Assembly (NCBI GenBank): GCA_030063045.1 | Contig: JAQSEB010000042.1 | Location: forward strand, 2,170,001-2,234,000 | Direction: 5' to 3' | From: Pratylenchus scribneri | Lineage: Eukaryota > Nematoda > Chromadorea > Rhabditida > Pratylenchidae | Length of the DNA: 64,000 nucleotides | Part shown: positions 22,177 to 35,228 of the stretch, piece after piece | Numbering within the stretch: position 1 is the first letter of the stretch | How the letters are laid out: each line of letters opens with the position of its first letter | Notes under the pieces: model-generated | Database searches by the model: none | What the model saw: only the letters and a program-made list of their open reading frames with translations | Told to the model about the DNA's origin: nothing | Program-made: the position numbers and the translations under genes

Positions 22177-25100
22177 TATAGCGTGGAAAGGGAAAGGAGG
22201 AATGGACAAAAGGGACAATTGGTTAGGTGCCAATTTATTTACGGCGGAACAAATTAATGAATGGAAGGAACAATTCTGCCGCCTTTTTGATTCAAATTAA
22301 TTAGTTAATAAGGAAGGAAGGAAAAAGGTGGCAATGACAATAAAGGGGGTGGAATTCATGTGCCTTTGAATAATGGGACAATGGCATTTATGCATTAATA
22401 CAAATAAATATTTAATTAATTTGTTTATGTTGCATTCCTTCATTACAATTCATAATTGGTTTAGTAATCTTGCCAAAATAAATTTGCAGTATTTAATGAT
22501 TATAACAATGTGACAACCAATCCATCGACTGGTGCGAATGAGAAAGGGAGGGAGGCAAACAACACGGACACAAGTAATATTGGTTGAAGGGGCTAACAAA
22601 TGACGCCACGAGCAAAAAGCCTAGGAGGGGGTGTAAAGCCGATGTTGATGAATTGATGGAGGTGGGCGACTGGCGGGAGCGAAGATTAACACAGCAAGAT
22701 TAGGGAGAGGGGAGAATTTGAGGAGGGATTGATGATAATAGGCAAGGAGGATTAGAGGGTGATTGGGGAAGGGGAACAATGGCCAAAGGGGTGGTCGGAA
22801 TGGATTGATGATATAGGCGATGGGGGCAATGTTATGGCCAACCGGCTGGAGCATCAGCAGAACAATGGGACGCAAACATTGAAGGTAGGAACATAATGGG
22901 CCTGATGATGATGATGGAGATGAGCAGCAATACAACAGGCAAAAGGAAGGGCAACAAAATGTGCGATTGCACATTGACTGATGATGGTTGGTGCGCTGGC
23001 TGTTCCAGGCGGCAGGTTGTACAGCGAGAAGGGGGAGAATGGGTGACAATGGAAAGGGGGAGGGGAAGGAAGTAACACATTGCACAAAAATGACAATGAC
23101 TGATGAATTGGATGATGATTTGATTGTTGTATTAAAATGGGGGAATGAATTGTTTATTCGGGCGCCAGATGAGCGATGATGCCGCTAATGATAATGGCAT
23201 TAGCCGCCCACTTTTGACGTGTTCCTTCCTATTTAATTAAGTGAATAAATAAATGAATGGGGCAACCCAACCAATATAACAAGAGGAGGCAAAGCATTTG
23301 GTGGGTCGACACTGCCCGCGAAGACGATGCATGGATGGATTGGAAGAAGGATGAGGAAGAGGAGGAGGACATGATGGGTGAAGGATGGTTGGAAGAACGA
23401 AGAGAAATGAGGAGGAAGAAGAAGAAGGCAAGCAATTGTCGCAGCAATGCGGCGATGGACGAATTGGGGGGAAGTGCACACACACAGCTCCCTGGGGCAA
23501 GGGCCATGGTGTTGGTTGTGGGTATTGCCTCCTCGATTCGCCTTTGGGGAGGGAATTAATAAAAATAAAATGGGCGAAAAGGATGAATGAAGGAGGCGAA
23601 GAGGAGTGATGAGAATGAAGAAGAGGAGTATGAGAAGATGGCCGCCATTGCCGAAGACGAGCCCCCGGGCGCATAGTAAACGCACTCCTCAGTGGTTGCA
23701 GAGAAGAGGAAATACTCTGTTTTACCACCACCAACAAATGCTCTGCTTTGTTATTCCTCCAAGGGTGAAAAGGTTTTTGGAAGGCAGTCACTGCCAATAG
23801 CCACCTCAACACTGACTACCCATATAAGCATCCATCCATCCAATTCGCCTCGCTTCTGGTGCTAATGCGCTCGCTCCGCCGCCGAAGTCAGCCCACCTAG
23901 TTGCTTCCATCGGCGGATTCGCTCGCCCCCAACCCAAAATCGGTCGTTTCGCCCTATTTTCCTCCTATTCCTCACCAATTCCATCTTCATTTCCCCCAAG
24001 GGGGAGAAAGAGAAAAGAAAAAGAGACACATTGGTCGTTAAAATAATGGGAGAATGAAAGGCAGCAACGATGGCCTTCTGCCTTCAGAAATTGCTGCAGG
24101 GAGATGTTGATGAGAAAGAAAGGAAAGGGAGAAAGTGAATAGTTAAATGGTAATTCATCGTTGAAGGCAGGCTAGCAATAAATTATTGAGGGAACCCATG
24201 GAATGGGCCATGTCCCTGCCTTCTTCTGTGTCTGTCTTCTATAAGTGTTTTTCAAGTTAGCGCCAGCCGCATTAATATTAACTCTCACCTATTCGATGCC
24301 TTCTTATTAGAAAAATGGCCACATTATTCAAAACTTTTTTGTGTCTTATTAGCCATCTTTGCATACGTTTATTGCCTATCCGTGAATTCCATATCATAGA
24401 AGTAAATAAAATATTTAACATTTATTGGGAGGAAAATGAATGGAATGCCTATTTATTTATCCCCTTCCTCCAACCAATTCCGCCTTCCTATTCATTTCTT
24501 CCAGGCAGTCAACTCGTCCGTGTGTTTGTATGCGCCAGCCGGGCATGCTCATCCCCCCCCCCCCTTCTAGCCAGCCCTAACCTCCTCATCGCCCAATTTT
24601 TGTTATTTCGTCGCCACTGCCGCCAAAAAGCTGCTTGGACTGGTCGTTTGCTGCCAGCCACCACCAAAAAGTGGCGGCAGCAGCAGCCAACCGAGGAGGA
24701 GATGGATGGGATGAAAAGTAATAAAGGATTGAAATGAAGGGGCATTGGGGAAGGGCCGACACGGGCAAAAGAAAAGAAGAGGCAACGGCTGGTTGGAAGG
24801 GGATGGAAGGGCTCAACGCCGCTCAACATTATAACAACAGAATTGGGGGAATTGGATGAAGAATGAATGAATGGTTGATGCGGGGAATTGGATGGATGGG
24901 AGCCGACTGACTGGATTGAGATGGATGGATTGACACCGGGCGCAAAACGGATTGAGATCGACCACTGAATTGGATTGGATTGGATTGAATGGATTAGATA
25001 TTAGAGGATAGTGGAGAAATTTTGGGAGGATTTGTTAGAGGGGAGGGGAGGGGATTGGATCGGATTGATGATTTGATTGGATTGGAAGGAAGGGAGAACA

Positions 25101-25319
25101 ATGGAGGGAAAAGGCATCAATTAGTTGCGGAGAGGAGAAGAAAAATGATCTGCCCTTAAGGATGGGATGGATTGGAAATGGGAATAAATGTTGTGTTACT
25201 TTGACAAATTGGTTATGATATGGAGAAATTAATTAATTAATTAGTTGCATTCATGTCTTTGATAGATATTATGCTAATTAATGATGAATGACTTTCCCTT
25301 AACTTTTTTATGTTAAATA
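22177..25319. other. Gene-poor, purine-rich stretch
   Basis: The plus strand is conspicuously G/A-rich, with many GGA, GAGG, GATGG and GAATGAATGG words, especially 22530-23660 and 24700-25130. The opposite strand has Ser/Pro/Leu-rich open frames from composition alone. I see no splice-consistent gene. Confidence 0.45.
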
Positions 25320-25664
25320 ATTCCGCCTGTTTGTATTTTGCCTAAATAATTCCGCCTGTTTGTGTTTTTGCACTAATTCCTCCTGTTTGTGTTTTTGCAC
25401 TAATTCCGCCTGTTTGTGCTTTGCCTAAATAATTCCGTCTGTTTGTGTTTTTGCACTAATTCCGCCTGTTTGTGTTTTTGCACTAATTCCGCCTGTTTGT
25501 GTTTTTGCACTAATTCCGCCTGTTTGTGTTTTTGCACTAATTCCGCCTGTTTGTGTTTTTGCACTAATTCCGCCTGTTTGTGCTTTCCGCCTGTTTGTGT
25601 TTTTGCACTAATTCCGCCTGTTTGTGTTTTTACACTAATTCCACCTGTTTTGTATTTACAATAA
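25320..25664. repeat. 29-bp satellite array A (plus orientation)
   Basis: About twelve copies of a unit whose core is AATTCCGCCTGTTTGTGTTT followed by a variable tail (TTGCACT or TGCCTAAAT), giving a 27-29 bp period. The same family forms arrays at 32998-34024, 41405-42040 and 49370-49950. Confidence 0.95.
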
Positions 25665-28600
25665 CGAAAAAAGAAAAGAACAATTCAATTTTTCAATATT
25701 CATTTATCATATAAAAAAGATCAAATTTCATTTCAACTCAGTCAATATGGCATGTTCTCCAACAATTCAAAATTAACTTTTCATCATTTCCGTCCCACTC
25801 AATCCCCCACCCTTTGATGATGCTAGAAGGCAATTGTCAACTCTGTTGCTTGGAAGGAAGACCGGCTGGTTGGTTTCCCCTTTCCCCAAAATCCCAATTT
25901 CTTCCATCCAGCCGCCCCCTTTTCCCTCGCTTTATTCATTCAGTCACTCACTTAACTGGGCCCATTGGGCCTCCCAAATGCTCGTTTTTATCTTATTCGC
26001 AGCAACGGGGTGCTGTTATATGGCGGTGGCGAAATGAGGAAAATGGGAGTAAAGGAATCGGCGGCTGGTTGGCCAAAAGGGAGAATGAGATGGCGGCTTT
26101 TGGACCGAGGCCGATATTTATTTGTATTATAAATGTACGCTATCGCCTCGAGGATGGGATGAATGCGAGGATTCGGCCATCCGATGAAGCGGGAAAGAAA
26201 AGGCAAAAGATGTGAATGAGGGAAGGGGGAATGGGATGAGGAGTGTCGGCCGGTGATGGGCCGACTGGCTGGAATTGGGACCAGCGGGCAACCAACTCTG
26301 GGAACTGGCCAAGGTTGGCCAAAACAGCTTTTTACGCACTTACTCCCCTCAACATCCCTTCTTCACTTTTCCCATTTTGGAAACCAAAAAAGGCAAAAAT
26401 GGGTGGCGGAGAGGAATATAAGGGAGGAAAGAAAAAACCAAAAAGGACACACTATGAGGGCGACAAACGACCCAACCAATTTTAGTGAGGCGTTTTCCTC
26501 CCCAACATTTTCTAGGTTGCACATAAATAAAGGGATTGGGAAGAAGGCGATGAAAAAGAACCGGAGTCCTCCTATGCCCGCGAAGAACAACATTTTGGGT
26601 GGATTGGCTGAGAGAATTGGAGGAAATGGAGGTGGTGAGGGTGGGGGGGGGGGCGCAAGGAATGATTTGACGAAGTAATGGAAAGGCAACGTTGGGAATC
26701 GATTGCTGCCAACCGGCCCCCAATTCAGGCTGCTGCGAATGAATCCGATGAGGAGGTGGAGGAAGAGGTGTGGCGAATGAATTGGTGGAATGAGGAGGAA
26801 AATGATGACAAATTTATGTTGATGAATTAATGTTTATTGAGGGAATGAAATGAATGGATGTGGGATTCAGAATCCTATAACGATGGATTCAGATTCCATA
26901 TTGACGGGATGGTGTTGAAGGGAAAAAGGACGGTGGAATCGGGGCAAAATGGTTAAATAAATTTGAAGGGCAATGCGCATTTGAGGAAGAATTGAGGTTG
27001 TTGGCGAGCAGGCTATAATTGTTTTGTCCCCTTTTCTTCCCTGAATGAATGAATCCCTTTTTGGGCTTAGCCCACCAATCTCATCCCATCCATCCATCTC
27101 CCCTCCTTTCCGTAGAATGACCCGGCAAATTTGCTTCCCCCGCCTTCTGCTTTCATTCACCGGACTCGCACTCAACAACCAACAGAAAAGGCTGTTTTCG
27201 TTGCCATTATTCCCCTCACCACGACCACCGACCAAAACAGTCCCAAATGAAGAGAGCAGCAGCCAAAATGGAAAAGGAGGAGCAGATTGGTGGGCAATGA
27301 ATGGGAATGGGACGATGATGCTTTCGGGCAAAGGAGGGGGAGAGGGGGAATGGAATGGACTCCACGGACACTTTTGGGAGAGGAGGGAATGGATGGGTCA
27401 TGGCTTTGGGGGAAGGGATTAGTCGGCGCAAACCTTTCGCCGGCCGCCAATTCATTCATTCCACCTCCTCCATAAATTCCGGCCTTCCCCGCATTTCTCC
27501 CTTTTCCGGGCTGACCTAGCCAAATAGCTTGCTTGGACCTTGGACTGCTCCTTTCCTCCATCAATTCCATCTCAATTCCATATTAGGGCGCGACATTTGA
27601 ATGGGCAAAATGGGATGAATGTAAACGAGCGCGGACAAGAAGGCGTCACATTGGTTGAGGAAGGTGGTTGTGGATGAAGAAAAAATGGGAGAAGAACGGG
27701 GAAGAATGATGAGAATTGGCTGAAATGGAGGAATGAAGAATTGAGGGCGAAAACGACCATTTAGGGAGGAGGAAAATGGATTTGGGGCAAAGGAAATTGT
27801 TAATTGACGAATAAATTAATAAAAATAAATGAATTAATATGGCACTAATTAATTTAATTAAATATTTTGGAAAAATTGAGGAAATTGGAATCTACTTCAA
27901 TATTATTATCCTCCTTTCTCTCTAGCTAATAATTATTTTAAATCAAAATTCAATAACAAAAGATAAAGAATTTTCCGCTCTACAAAACCATACCAAAATC
28001 ATTAAAAACGGTTTGGGTCGAAGGATGCATAAAGATTTGAGCCATAATTTGCTTCAAGAAAAGAGTGAAAGTTGCAATTGATCAAGGCAATTTCCCTCCT
28101 CGGTGCAGCTGAGAGAATACGGTATTGGATATTGGTTTCCCTTGTTTTAGAAGAAAAGAGAGGATTCAGTGATTAACCAGAAAGAATACGGTATTGGTTA
28201 TTCCCTCGTTTAGAAGAGAGCGATTCAGTGATTGACCCTGAGGCCTATTTCAATTGTTGCCATTTTATGGGATTGAGAAATGGGAAAAGAACATGACCTG
28301 CTATAAAATATTTATAAGATATTGGTGCCATTTTTAGGTGGAAAAGCAATAACAATTGGAACAAAAACAAAAATACATAATTTATGGGAAATGGGCGCTG
28401 ATTTCTGAGGAATGCAGCAATTAATTGGCCCCTGTTGGTTTCTTAAATATTTTGACCGTTTTGATGATTTTTAATATTGTTTGATAGAGCGAAAAATTCT
28501 CTATTTAGATATAATTTTATTATATTTATTGTTTGCCATTTTTATTTTTGGAGAAATATATAAAAAATGCTGAGAACATATTTGGCAATATAATTATGAA

Positions 28601-28829
28601 AAAATATTCAAGTGAAAGGGAACATGAACAAATCAAAAAAAAAATAATAATTTGCCGCATTCAAATTCATTTCCATCCATTCATTCATTCACGGTTGCTG
28701 ATTCATCCATTTATTTCATAGTCAATTGAAATATTCAATTCAGTCCACAATTCATTCAATTTTGATTAAATCATCGACCGACCGAATTCCCCACATTTTC
28801 ACTATTTTTATTCATTTCCTTTTGTAAAA
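25665..28829. other. Gene-poor stretch, nothing firm
   Basis: No coding exon is supported. It contains poly-G (about 26645-26653) and AATG-rich low-complexity sequence, and an imperfect tandem duplication noted separately at 28109-28240. Confidence 0.4.
28109..28240. repeat. Two-copy imperfect tandem duplication
   Basis: Two adjacent units of about 65-70 bp both contain GAATACGGTATTGG and later GATTCAGTGATT. They differ by small indels and substitutions. Origin unknown. Confidence 0.7.
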
Positions 28830-29238
28830 ATGTCATTCCTTTGCATTCCAAAACAAAAAGTGGCCATTCTTTTGCTGAATAAATTCACAATTTCATTGGC
28901 ATTCATTCTTTTCCTCATTTTCCAATTTTTCCTTTACATTGCTTGGAGCTATTATAATGTATGTTTGCCAAAAATTGGAATATTTTCATTAAAATTTACT
29001 GAATTTTCAGCTTCACAATTCAATTTGGCCAATTTTGAATCGATCACTGAATTTTGCCATTTTCTCTCTCATTTTTTTGCTCATCAAAATTTTCGGCATT
29101 TGGCTGATATTTTCCATGCTAAATTGTTTATTGGCCAAAAGGAAGGAAGAAGAAGATGGAGGGAAAATGAAATTGCCAAATAATGATGAAAATATTGGGC
29201 CAAATACATTGCTCAATATTTATTCGAATTCAAATTAA
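28830..29238 (+). CDS. Small two-helix membrane protein, unrecognised
   Basis: Exon 28830-28958 joins exon 29011-29238 in phase through a 52-nt GT-AG intron, giving 118 residues. Two hydrophobic segments are visible: FTISLAFILFLIFQFFLYIA in exon 1 and FAIFSLIFLLIKIFGIWLIF in exon 2. They are separated by a short polar loop (SYYNLHNSIWPILNRSLN) and followed by a charged tail beginning LLAKRKEEEDGG. This looks like a small integral membrane protein with a polar C-terminal tail. No family is recognised. The intron acceptor (gaattttcag) and the second helix, which appears only in the spliced frame, are the evidence that it is real. Confidence 0.6.
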
Positions 29239-29769
29239 ATGAACAATTAAAATAGCCATTAAACAATTTTATGATATATTTAATTAAATATATATATAAA
29301 TATTAGAGTATTTATTAATATTTTATTCAATTTAGAATAATTCATTCATTCCAATTTAATTAAAATTAGTAAAATTTGGGCCGTTTTTTCCAATTTTCTT
29401 GGTTTTTAGGAAGGAAACCTTCCAGCAGTTCAACATTTTCTTGGGAATCAACCATGGATTTGGATCGCCTCAATCCACTCATTCACTCAACCCAATATTC
29501 CATTCCTTTTCGTCTGCTGATGGGTTCAATCCAATCCAATCCGCCGATTTCGCCCATTTTCCCTCCTCCCTTAATCCGCATATATCCGTCCATCCAGTCA
29601 AGCCAATATGCTTTTGCCCCCCCCCCCCCCCCCTCCAATGGCTAATATAATAATTTGTGAAGGGGGAAAGGGGCAATTGGATTGGAAAGAATTGGGCGAG
29701 AAAGAAAAGGGATGAATGCATGGATTCGACCATCTTTTTGGCTGGGGTTATTTTATTAAGCCATCCCCT
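29239..29769. other. Intergenic, nothing but a poly-C run
   Basis: Spacer with a run of 16 or more C at about 29618-29632. No gene is seen. Confidence 0.4.
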
Positions 29770-30956
29770 CAAGGGAAGTACCTCACCTTAAGGTGGCCCT
29801 TTTTGATGAAACTTGGCATGTCTTTTGGCCATAGGATGCCTACACATAATCCGCTATTTTTATCTGCGGAATGAGCTCGCCTACTGTTTTATGGCCAATA
29901 AAAATTTTTAATTTGACGATTTATTGGATTGGAAATAGGAAGAGGCAGATGCCTGGATGGTGTATGGGGTAAGTATGTAGAATACTTTTTATGGTCATGT
30001 GTTCAATTCCTCTCATCGGCAAGTATTTTTTTAATTTCTTAAACACATTTTTAATACAAATTTAGAGTTTTATTATTAAAAATTAAATAAAAGAATTAAA
30101 ATTATGTAAACCGCAATATAATTATCTGCCCAATGAGCTTATCTCGGATTTTATTACCATAAAACCTATTTTTTCAGCCATTTTGGCCATAGCCCATATC
30201 TCCGTATAGGGATGTCCTAAAATTATGAACTAAACGTCATATTATAGAGAATTTTATTGGCTATAATATTGGTAAATGTTTTCTAGGCCTAAAAATTTTT
30301 TGAAATTTTTTATCGATTTTTTTTCGAAAAATCCCGAATTTGGCCAATTTTCAATGGGCCATAACTCGGGTATATGGCTACATTGGAACATGGCCCAATT
30401 ATGTTTTTTGATCACAATATCATAAAGTATTTTTATGTAAATTTTCAGATTTTTTCGTCAACCTGAAAATTTTTGCAAATTTACAATGCCTAGGCCTGTA
30501 TGGGCAAAATACCTAGAATTTTCAGGTTAAGGGAAAAATCTGAAAATTTACATAAAAATACTTTATGATATTGTGATCAAAAAACATAATTGGGCCATGT
30601 TCCAATGTAGCCATATACCCGAGTTATGGCCCATTGAAAATTGGCCAAATTCGGGATTTTTCGAAAAAAAATCGATAAAAAATTTCAAAAAATTTTTAGG
30701 CCTAGAAAACATTTACCAATATTATAGCCCATAAAATTCTCTATAATATGACGTTTAGTTCATAATTTTAGGACATCCCTATACGGAGATATGGGCTATG
30801 GCCTAAATGGCTGAAAAAATAGGTTTTATGGCCATAAAATCCGAGGCGTGGGCATTCCGCAGATAAAAATAGCGGATTATGTGTAGGCATCCTATGGCCA
30901 AAAGACATGCCAAGTTTCATCAAAAAGGGCCACCTTAAGGTGAGGTACTTCCCTTG
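29770..30956. mobile_element. Foldback element 2: large inverted repeat with an insertion in one arm
   Basis: Left arm 29770-30473 and right arm 30518-30956 are reverse complements over about 440 bp around a roughly 44-nt loop. Outer ends read CAAGGGAAGTACCTCACC and its complement. The left arm is about 265 bp longer because of extra sequence between about 29882 and 30140. No transposase frame is present and no clear target duplication was found. Confidence 0.9.
29882..30145 (+). mobile_element. Putative tRNA-derived SINE-like insertion
   Basis: This is the extra segment in the left arm of foldback element 2. It contains a box-B-like GTGTTCAATTCC (29999-30010), a weak box-A-like TGCCTGGATGG (29950-29960), and between them a perfect small hairpin (AAGTAT / ATACTT, 29971-29987) where an anticodon arm would be. 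A T-rich stretch follows. Related ~20-bp sequences flank it (ATCTGCGGAATGAGCTCGCC and ATCTGCCCAATGAGCTTATC), as expected of an old target duplication. The tRNA fold itself is poor, with no acceptor stem, so this is a suggestion. Confidence 0.35.
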
Positions 30957-32997
30957 TCAGGGCAAATAAATAGCCGCATCAATCCAATGCCATCCATCCG
31001 CCTTTTGTTCCAAAGAAGATGTTCATCATTGGGGTGGCACATCTTTTCTTCCTTTTTCAATCTCGTTTTTGGTTTCCATCTGCCCAATAATCAACAAATT
31101 TATAATTATTTCCCATCCACAAATTGTTGCATTTTCCTTTGACCCATTTCTTTGTGGCAAATTCTCTTCAAAAGCGGAAGTCCTTTTGATGGTCCATTGG
31201 GGCAGGCACACAATTGTCCCAGGTTTTAGGCTGCACTTTTACTCCATTTTAACCCAAAAATCCATTCATTCATAAGAAGTAGAGAATTGGACTGGCCAAA
31301 ATTTCTTTTCAAAAAAGTCCACTTCATTTGCCAAAAAAAAAACAATGAAGAGGCCAAAAGCCAATTTGAATGAAATTTTCTTTGACCATTTTGATTTACC
31401 TTTTCTCCCAATATTTTACCCAATTCACCATTTTCCACCTTCCATTTTATTTTGGTTAAATTCGCAAATGACCTTTCCGGGTTTGGCGCCAGCCACCCTC
31501 CCAAACTAATTCCGTTCACTTTTTTTTAAACTAATGAATTCCTTTTATCCATCAACATTTTTGTGGTTTTTTCCAGCTTTATTTAATTTAATTTCCAAAT
31601 AAATTTTTCCACTTGACTTTAAATTATTCTTCAAGCATTTTCGCCAAAATTTTTATTGCCCAATTCCTTCACTTCCCCTTCCGTTTCCTCCCCAAAGCAT
31701 AAGCTTCAAATTAGTGTCCCGCCTCGGCAGCCAATTCTGGCGGCCAAAAGCAGATGCGAGCTTAAAAGATGAACATAACTAGGAGGAGGAGGAGGGGAAA
31801 ACAAGAGGATTAAACAATTTTACGCTTTTTACGCGCTTTAAATTCTCTTTTGGCTTGAATGGACTTGATCCTCTTTTAAAGCCATCATTTTCCTTTGTTT
31901 TCTCTTTGGTTGGCCAAGGCATGAAAATGTTTGCACAATTTTGACCAGCGAAAATTAAAATGAAATGGATTATGGAATCACCCCCTGATACTGCGAAATG
32001 AACAAAAGGTCGAAGATGGCCAGTCAACCCTTCGAAATATAAAGCCCTCATAATTTTATGCTTAATTCCAAATAATATTTTTATTTCCGAGGATTTTCCC
32101 TTAAAAACAACTGTAGAAATATTGAAAGGATAAGTGGAGATGGATGGGATTGTTTTGATGAAGAGTTCTCGACGATCCAACCAGCAGAAGCAGGCGCAGC
32201 AGCTTACCGGGAGTTGGCCCTATCCTATCCTCCTCAACTTGTGGCTTATTGCCCCCCAACTGTTGTGCTTGTTTTCCTTTTCTCATTCCAATTCCCGTTC
32301 CCGGTTTCCGCGCACATTTTTCCTCCCTCTTGACTCACATCGCGTCGTGGCCAAGTCCAGTCAGCCGCCACCTTCAACATTCTCGACCAATTGAAGGAAA
32401 AGGGAGGAAGCAGCACATTGATTTGGGATGAGAAGAATGAATGGGGGCCATTGATGATGGCTGGGAAAATGCGCAAAAAAGTGCTCATGGATGCCCAATG
32501 GTTTTCATTTGTCCAAAAATCATCCAATAAACCAGTTTAAAATACCCTAGTCATATTTTTGTTGTGTTTTTATTTTGTGAATATTTTCCAAATATTTTAA
32601 AAATATTTCAGATTCGAATAATTGCACAATTTTTAATAATTAAAATGCACTTTTCTTCAATTAAATTGAAATTACCAAATCACATTTTTTAAATTCCTTC
32701 TGGGCAAAATGAGTTGTTTCGGCAAAAAAGAGGAGAGATCAAGAGAAAGGCACGAAAAAAGGCATCATTCTGAACCACAATCATCGGAATATTGGACAAA
32801 AATGAATGGAAATGGAAGGGACAAAATTGGCGACAAAAGGGTAAAACATAAATTAGGAGATTAAAATATTAAATTGGGAGGAATATTGCCTAGGATGCCA
32901 TCTCCAAAATATAAAAATATGATTTTTGAATCCATTCGTGAAAAATAAAACAAAATTTTATAAAAAGGCAACGAAGAGCCTACGAAACAAGTGGAAA
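30957..32997. other. No firm gene; weak minus-strand open frames
   Basis: Minus-strand open stretches at 31519-31401 (with PNPERSFANLTKIKWKVENG, then a GT donor after GEK) and 31211-31076 (with LKPGTIVCL and TSAFEENLPQRNG) look peptide-like and could be exons of a galectin-like gene, but they do not join in phase. I cannot support a gene model. Confidence 0.25.
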
Positions 32998-34024
32998 AAA
33001 CAAAAAATAGGCGGAATTATATTGGGGCAAAACACAAACAGGCGGAATTATTTGGGCAAAACACAAACAGGCGGAATTATTTAGATGAAACACAAACAGG
33101 CGGAATTATTTAGGCAAAACACAAACAGGCAGAATTATTTAGATGAAACAAACAGGCGGAATTATTTAGGCAAAACACAAACAGGCGGAATTATTTAGAT
33201 GAAACACAAACAGGCGGAATTATTTAGGCAAAACACAAACAGGCGGAATTATTTAGGCAAAACACAAACAGGCGGAATTATTTAGATGAAACACAAACAG
33301 GCGGAATTATTTAGATGAAACACAAACAGGCGGAATTATTTAGATGAAACACAAACAGGTGGAATTAGTTGGGTAAAACACAAACAGGCGGAATTATTTA
33401 GATGAAACACAAACAGGCGGAATTAGTTGGGTAAAACACAAACAGGCGGAATTATTTAGATGAAACACAAACAGGCGGAATTATTTAGATGAAACACAAA
33501 CAAGCAGAATTATTTAGGCAAAACACAAACAGGCGGAATTATTTAGATGAAACACAAACAGGCGGAATTATTTAGATGAAACACAAACAGGCGGAATTAT
33601 TTAGATGAAACACAAACAGTCGGAATTATTTAGATGAAACACAAACAGGCGGAATTATTTAGATGAAACACAAACAAGCAGAATTATTTAGGCAAAACAC
33701 AAACAGGCGGAATTATTTAGATGAAACAAACAGGCGGAATTATTTTAGGCAAAACGGAATTATTTAGATGAAACACAAACAGGCGGAATTATTTAGATGA
33801 AACACAAACAGGTGGAATTAGTTGGGTAAAACACAAACAGGCGGAATTATTTAGATGAAACACAAACAGGCGGAATTATTTAGATGAAACACAAACAGTC
33901 GGAATTATTTAGATGAAACACAAACAGGCGGAATTATTTAGATGAAACACAAACAGGCGGAATTATTTAGATGAAACACAAACAGGCGGAATTAGTTGGG
34001 TAAAACACAAACAGGCGGAATTAA
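32998..34024. repeat. 29-bp satellite array B (minus orientation)
   Basis: About 35 copies of the same satellite as array A in reverse complement (AAACACAAACAGGCGGAATT plus ATTTAGATG). Higher-order blocks recur: runs of the ATTTAGATG variant are punctuated by AGTTGGGTA and ATTTAGGCA variants, so blocks of several units were duplicated together. Confidence 0.95.
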
Positions 34025-35228
34025 TGCAAAAACATATAACAAGAGTTAATAAGGCTATAATCATAAATTGCTTATAGATTTTAATTTTATAAATTTTCTA
34101 TGCTTATTCCCATCAAAGTCCACCCTTGTTGGCTTTTTGCCAATTTGTGAATATGATTTTGAAGATTGATCTCCATTATTGTTTTGCTCCCCCTCTTCCC
34201 AATCAACCAAATTAGTGGCCAATACTTGTGGCGGGGCACAGCCTGTCCTCCATTGACCTCAACCCCCACATCCATTCATTTGGCCAATTCTCAACAACTG
34301 ACTCCCCTTTTCCACATCAATTTGGCCTATGTCCATTATCAAATAAGTTGGCCGCCTCCTCCTCCAAGGAATTCCACATCAATTTTTGATCCATCCATCC
34401 ACCCACTCTGCCAATCCATTTCATCAATTTCCCCTGGTTTCTGAATAAGCCATCCCCTTCCCTTTCCTAATATCCCGTCCCTCTGTTCTGGCCAAATTCT
34501 ATTCCAAATTATATTTTCAAAATTTAAAATAAATTCCTTTAAATTGAGTCCATTTCCGTGTCAATTTCCTCTGTCAATTCCAAAATCGTTACATATTTAT
34601 ATTTTGATTCTAAATTCTATCCTGTTTTTGGGCATTCCATTTCCGCAATTCCCGCTTTTTAACATACCCCAGTGGATTTTTTCACCTCCCAAAAATCGGG
34701 ATTTTTCCCATCGCGCAAATAAATACGCAATATTTGGGAGTGCCCATCCCCAAAGGGGAAATTGCCCAAATCTACATAGATCCATTCCCCAATCCATCCT
34801 CAGTTGCTGTTGTCTTGCCCAGTCAGCTGCTTGTGGTATTTTAGTGGTCAACCCAACAATTCGTCCATTTCCCCCACATTGAATCGATCAACCCAAGAAA
34901 AAGCCGACCCATCCCCAACCAAAACAACTTAAATCCTTCACATCCGATCCGCCTCCCCCCATTCACCTCCTTTCAATCCCAAAATGTGTCAAAATTTGGA
35001 ATTGGAAAATTGGGCAAAGGAAAGAAACTTACTTTGTGGGTGGGATTAAAATGAGGGAAAAGGGGTCAAAGAGGGAAGGAAATTGTGAATTGGATAGTTT
35101 GTTTAACCCGAAAAGGGGCAGATGGATTTGGTGCCATTGTCCCCCAAAATATTTCCAAATTTAGAAAATATTTATTCCCTTTTAAGACGAAAAAACGAAG
35201 AAAAAGCAATTCGGAAAATCGAAGGAGA
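34025..35228. other. Upstream region of tensin, no gene seen
   Basis: Probably the promoter or an upstream intron of the tensin gene. Open frames here lack splice support. Confidence 0.4.

Noticed and set aside
22621..23812. Minus-strand Ser/Pro/Leu frames up to 191 codons
   Set aside because: They arise from G/A-rich plus-strand composition; several frames are open at once and none has splice-consistent extensions or motifs.
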